64,000 nt of DNA, from positions 4,960,001-5,024,000 of the forward strand of contig NZ_JADOTY010000001.1 of assembly GCF_015751785.1 (NCBI RefSeq), given 5' to 3'. Numbering within the stretch: position 1 is the stretch's first letter; every line of letters begins with the position of its first letter. A program made the position numbers and the translations under genes. Source of the stretch: Micromonospora vinacea (lineage in GTDB: Bacteria; Actinomycetota; Actinomycetes; Mycobacteriales; Micromonosporaceae). The notes under the pieces were generated by a model. The model had not been told where the DNA came from. It saw only the letters and a program-made list of their open reading frames with translations, and did not search any database. This document shows positions 61,240 through 64,000 of the stretch, piece after piece.

Positions 61240-62610
61240 TCAGCAGGCCGGGTAGAGGCGGCGGGTGCCGACCCCGGCCGCGTACGCGGCCCGGTCGCTG
61301 AACCGGCAGCCGTAGTCGGGTCGGGCCACCACCGCCGGGTCGGTGACGGTGTCGCCGGCCGGACGCTTGCCGGTGCGTACCCAGGACACCAGGTCGTCCC
61401 AGGCGGCGCCGGCCTCCGCCGCTGTGAACTCGCAGTGTTGCGTGGCCCGGATCGCCCGCTGAACCACCAACGTGCTGCGACCGTGCCGCGCCACGTCGGT
61501 GGCGTACGCCTGCTCCATGCTGAACGGTACGAACAGGTCGCCGAGGCCGTGCAGACTGAGCACCGGCGCGCTGGGGCGACCGGCTATCCGCGGCACCTCG
61601 GTCAGCGTCGGCAGGAGGCGCTGCCACACGTTCTCCGGTGCGACCCGCTGCACTGTCGCGTTGACGTTGACCGGGCTGTTCGGGGTGTAGCGGGTGAGCA
61701 GGTTGGTGGACAGCTGCCCGGGCCGCTGGGCGGGGGAGTTGCCGCTCCCGGTGGGCACGCTGATCGAGAACAGGAAGTCCTTCCAGAGCGCGAACGCGGC
61801 GTCGGCTCCCGGACGCGGCCCGCCCGAACGGTTCACAGTGATCGCCCGCAGTTGCTTGCCCCGCTCGGTGGTGGTGTCCGGCCCGGTGGGCGTCAGCCCG
61901 GCCAGCCCGAGTGCCACCTGGATGCGGGGCACCGCGTTGGTCAGGTAGTCGGCCGGCGTGGGATACGCCGGCACCTCGGAGAGCGTCTGCGCGACCAGGT
62001 TGTAGTCCAGGTAGAAGTCGAGCAGCGTCTGATCACCGAGCACCCCGCACATCGGCAACGCGCCGTCGTAGAAGCCGGGATACTGCTCCAGCGAACGACC
62101 GATGACGTACCCACCCATCGACACCCCGGCGACGTAGGTGCGCTGCGGTCGACGGACCGTCCGCCCGAAGTGGTCGGCGAGATCCTTCGTGCCCAGCACA
62201 CCGGAGCGGATGTCGAAGCCGTTCCGGTCGTACGAGGACGACGCCCAGGCGTACCCCTGCTCCAGGAGGCGCTGGCGCAGCCCGAAGGCCGGCGGTTCCG
62301 GCGAGAGCACAGTGCCCTGACCGCGGTAGCCGTGCGCCCACAACACCAGGTCACCGTTCCACCGGGCCGGGACCTCGATGATGTACCCGGCGTGCCGGTG
62401 CACGCCCTGGCGTACCGTCGTCGGTTTGCCGCCCACGACCAGTGGGGCCAACGGCGGATTCTCGATGGTGTAGCCGGGCAGCGGCTCGCCGCCCCTCGCG
62501 TCGCGACCGGTGGCGCTGGCCGGCGCGGCACCAGCCAGCCCGACGGCGAGGGTCAGCGTCGCGGCGGCGGCGAGCAGCCGGCGGAGGGTACGAACGGGTG
62601 TGGACAGCAT
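61240..62610 (-). CDS. Secreted alpha/beta hydrolase
   Basis: 456 residues. Sec signal peptide ends near residue 34 (ASATG). The nucleophile box is GVSMGG (near residue 165), with an Asp candidate in SLHGLGDLFVPF and a His in TQHCEFT. The start of the mature part (YTIENPPLAPLVVGGKPT) and HGYRGQGTVLSPEPPAFG fit large secreted esterase/lipase-like hydrolases. The substrate is unknown. It has a clear sigma-70 promoter and a palindrome at its transcription start (62664-62713). Confidence 0.85.
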   Translation of the reverse strand: MLSTPVRTLRRLLAAAATLTLAVGLAGAAPASATGRDARGGEPLPGYTIENPPLAPLVVGGKPTTVRQGVHRHAGYIIEVPARWNGDLVLWAHGYRGQGTVLSPEPPAFGLRQRLLEQGYAWASSSYDRNGFDIRSGVLGTKDLADHFGRTVRRPQRTYVAGVSMGGYVIGRSLEQYPGFYDGALPMCGVLGDQTLLDFYLDYNLVAQTLSEVPAYPTPADYLTNAVPRIQVALGLAGLTPTGPDTTTERGKQLRAITVNRSGGPRPGADAAFALWKDFLFSISVPTGSGNSPAQRPGQLSTNLLTRYTPNSPVNVNATVQRVAPENVWQRLLPTLTEVPRIAGRPSAPVLSLHGLGDLFVPFSMEQAYATDVARHGRSTLVVQRAIRATQHCEFTAAEAGAAWDDLVSWVRTGKRPAGDTVTDPAVVARPDYGCRFSDRAAYAAGVGTRRLYPAC

Positions 62611-62663
62611 CGATGCTCCCCATCGGACGGATGTCGCCCGGGGGCGACCAGCGGGACGGTTGC

Positions 62664-62677
62664 CTACCGGCCGGTAG
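62664..62677. promoter_or_regulatory. Operator-like perfect palindrome at the hydrolase transcription start
   Basis: The 14-base sequence CTACCGGCCGGTAG is its own reverse complement. It begins 8 bases downstream of the -10 box at 62685-62690, the place where a repressor would block initiation. TACCGGCCGGTA-like sites are common for TetR-family repressors. Confidence 0.5.
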
Positions 62678-62684
62678 CGTCCTG

Positions 62685-62713
62685 AACCTAGAACCGCCGT
62701 CGACCAGTGTCAA
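62685..62713 (-). promoter_or_regulatory. Sigma-70-type promoter of the secreted hydrolase gene
   Basis: On the minus strand TTGACA (62713-62708) is followed after 17 bases by TAGGTT (62690-62685). It matches the housekeeping (HrdB-like) consensus closely and is about 75 bases upstream of the start codon. Confidence 0.65.
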
Positions 62714-62951
62714 TGGGTACGCTGAGCAGCCGGTCAAGCACGACTGTCCAGCCGGTCAGTCCGCCGAGACGCCTCCCGGACGGAGGCCGCCGTCACTCGA
62801 CCCGGTGCCCGCCGGAGGCCGTGGCTCCCGTCTCGTCGGTCGTCCCGGCCGTTGTCCTGGCTGTCGATCTGTCCGTCGGTGGCTCACCGCTTCGTGGTCG
62901 TGCCGTACCCGGGCGTTCGGGCCGGTGGGCCGATCGGGTTGACTGGTCGCC
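62714..62951. other. Intergenic region between the hydrolase and MazG-like genes
   Basis: With the promoter and palindrome before it, this is part of a 341-base gap between divergent genes. I see no gene and no convincing second promoter by eye. GC-rich with no marked repeat. Confidence 0.5.
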
Positions 62952-63275
62952 GTGGACGAGTCGATCTGGGAGGCGGCCCGTGCGTCGCGCAGCTGGCTGG
63001 ACGCGGCGAACGGCACCGGGCAGACGGAGCTGACCTGCCGCATCCTCAAGCTGACCGAGGAGGCGGGGGAGGCGTCGGCCGCCTGGATCGGTCTTCTCGG
63101 GCAGAATCCGCGCAAGAGTGTCACCCACACCCGCGAGGACGTCGCGGCGGAGTTGGCCGACGTGGCCTTCACCGCGTTGGTGGCCATCGAAAGCCTGGGG
63201 CTGGACGCGCGAACGAGCATGGACGCCTGCGCCGCAAAGGTCCGCTCCCGCCTGGGAAACCAAGCACGTCCCTAG
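62952..63275 (+). CDS. MazG-like NTP pyrophosphohydrolase family protein
   Basis: 107 residues from a GTG. An all-alpha fold with the MazG/dUTPase-like metal motif: RILKLTEEAGEASAAWIGLLG (ExxE-type) and REDVAAELADVAFTALVAIESLG (ExxD-type), the two pairs of acidic residues expected to hold Mg2+. Members cut non-canonical nucleoside triphosphates, but small single-domain forms differ in substrate. Cytosolic. Stands alone. Confidence 0.87.
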   Translation: MDESIWEAARASRSWLDAANGTGQTELTCRILKLTEEAGEASAAWIGLLGQNPRKSVTHTREDVAAELADVAFTALVAIESLGLDARTSMDACAAKVRSRLGNQARP

Positions 63276-63984
63276 CGCCCAGTCATGCCCGGTCCGCGCT
63301 TATCGCCAGCCGCCATCCGATTGCTCAGCCCGGCACGCAGCAGCCACTTGCTGCGCGGGGGATGGCCCATGCGATATGTGAACCCTGCCCGCACTTGGGT
63401 TGCGCCGCCCCCCGTCGATGCATTCGTGATCGACTCGGGTTCCTTGATAACGCGGTGACCCACCGTCCCGGATGCCCCGACTTCCGTAAACCCGAGTGGA
63501 TCACGCGGGTGTGGGGTGCTTGGACGCGCTAGGTCCGACGATGGCTGGGCGGTTTGTGCCACGCTGGGCAGTTCTGGGTTGTGACCGGGTGCACCGGTGG
63601 GCTGGAATCGTGGGCGGGCGGGGGTCGTTACATACCCTGACGATCGCAGCACCACCCGGCCCGCCGCCCCGCCCCACGGGGCTGGTGGCGCAGGTTGGAA
63701 TGCCGGCCTCCGCCCGGTCGTTGCAGTCCCCACGAACGACCGCAGGCATCGCCTTGTTGAGGGTGCCGATGGATGGGCCACCCCGGAATGACCCCGGCCC
63801 GCCGGTCGTTACACATGGACCCGGCGCCACGAGCCCCGCTCGCAGGCCGCCGACCCGAGGCCCGACAGGGCGTCACCCCCAAACTTTTCCCCCTTGTACG
63901 TGCAGCGCCGGACGAGGTGCTCACACCCCGCCACCTTCCCCCTTTGGTGGTGCGGGTGTTCCTACCCCCGAAGGAGCTACCCCC
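63276..63984. other. Gene-poor region upstream of the last gene
   Basis: About 700 bases without a gene I would support. GTCGTTACA occurs twice (around 63626 and 63806). Near the end, 63927-63960 can form an imperfect hairpin (ACACCCCGCCACC against GGTGGTGCGGGTGT) within the leader of the next gene. A 72-codon frame (63773-63988) overlaps the next ATG by 4 bp but has no protein-like character. Confidence 0.45.
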
Positions 63985-64000
63985 ATGAACACGATCTTCC
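63985..64000 (+). CDS. Start of a gene cut by the window edge
   Basis: ATG at 63985 with GAAGGAG about 8 bases upstream (63969-63975), a good ribosome site. Only MNTIF is visible before the window ends, so the product cannot be named. Confidence 0.5.

Noticed and set aside
63773..63988. 72-codon frame overlapping the last ATG
   Set aside because: The overlap is suggestive, but the composition is Pro/Arg-rich with no structure or family, and the start has no ribosome site.

Overview
The window is a chromosomal piece of a very GC-rich actinomycete, most likely a Micromonospora or close relative in the Micromonosporaceae. The pointers are GC content above 70 percent by eye, many GTG starts with GGAGG-type ribosome sites, a mycothiol-dependent formaldehyde dehydrogenase (mycothiol is actinobacterial), Tat and Sec signal peptides of actinobacterial style, ECF (SigE-family), WYL and MocR regulators, and dispersed inverted-repeat elements. 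I could not run a search, so the genus is inference. About 64 genes are supported, including two cut by the window edges and one broken by an in-frame stop. I saw no rRNA, no intact tRNA, no CRISPR array, no transposase and no prophage.

Layout. 1-10.6 kb: end of a secreted trypsin-like protease, a Pro-rich membrane protein, a DUF3152 lipoprotein divergent from an ECF sigma/membrane-partner pair (both promoters look like the same ECF type), a hybrid histidine kinase with an RsbW-like tail, a secreted M28 peptidase, an SDR and htpG. 10.6-21.5 kb: a two-component system, an Lnt-like enzyme, DNA polymerase IV with a LexA-like box at its start, a VOC protein divergent from a WYL regulator around a perfect operator palindrome, two coupled GNAT acetyltransferases (the second interrupted), a glutamate-synthase-like flavoprotein and a Tat-exported amidase. 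21.5-35.6 kb: a DIP1984-type protein, a tRNA-like structured region, a channel-like membrane protein with an ATQVV repeat tail, an MFS carrier, VOC/SRPBCC proteins, a SEC-C protein, a CorA transporter, a class F sortase with a probable substrate, an ArsR-SRPBCC fusion divergent from a lycopene cyclase across an operator array, RNase HI and several conserved proteins of unknown function. 35.6-42.6 kb: SDR, MBL-fold, B3/B4-domain, LysE, MocR, AraC-like and RibD-like proteins and a secreted PHB-depolymerase-type esterase.

42.6-50.8 kb is the most unusual part: a run of six minus-strand genes, four junctions of which are 4-bp overlaps. In transcription order they encode an ABC-type ATPase that has lost every catalytic motif, a Tat lipoprotein solute-binding protein, two sugar-type permeases fused into one chain, a membrane-anchored NB-ARC/TPR protein whose P-loop lacks its lysine, and then an intact ABC ATPase with a DUF6297-like membrane protein. 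It looks like a sugar importer rebuilt into something other than a normal ATP-driven importer, possibly a sensor. This is my main candidate for an undescribed system.

50.9-64 kb: a WYL regulator with an operator at its start, a small two-gene unit, a Baeyer-Villiger monooxygenase with an SDR, LtrA and DoxX membrane proteins, mycothiol-dependent formaldehyde dehydrogenase with its MBL partner, TrmO, a VOC protein, a 27-bp-arm inverted-repeat element, a secreted lysozyme-like protein, a secreted alpha/beta hydrolase with a clear sigma-70 promoter and palindrome, a MazG-like protein and the first codons of one more gene. Convergent gene pairs are usually separated by strong GC-rich hairpins that act as likely two-way terminators.
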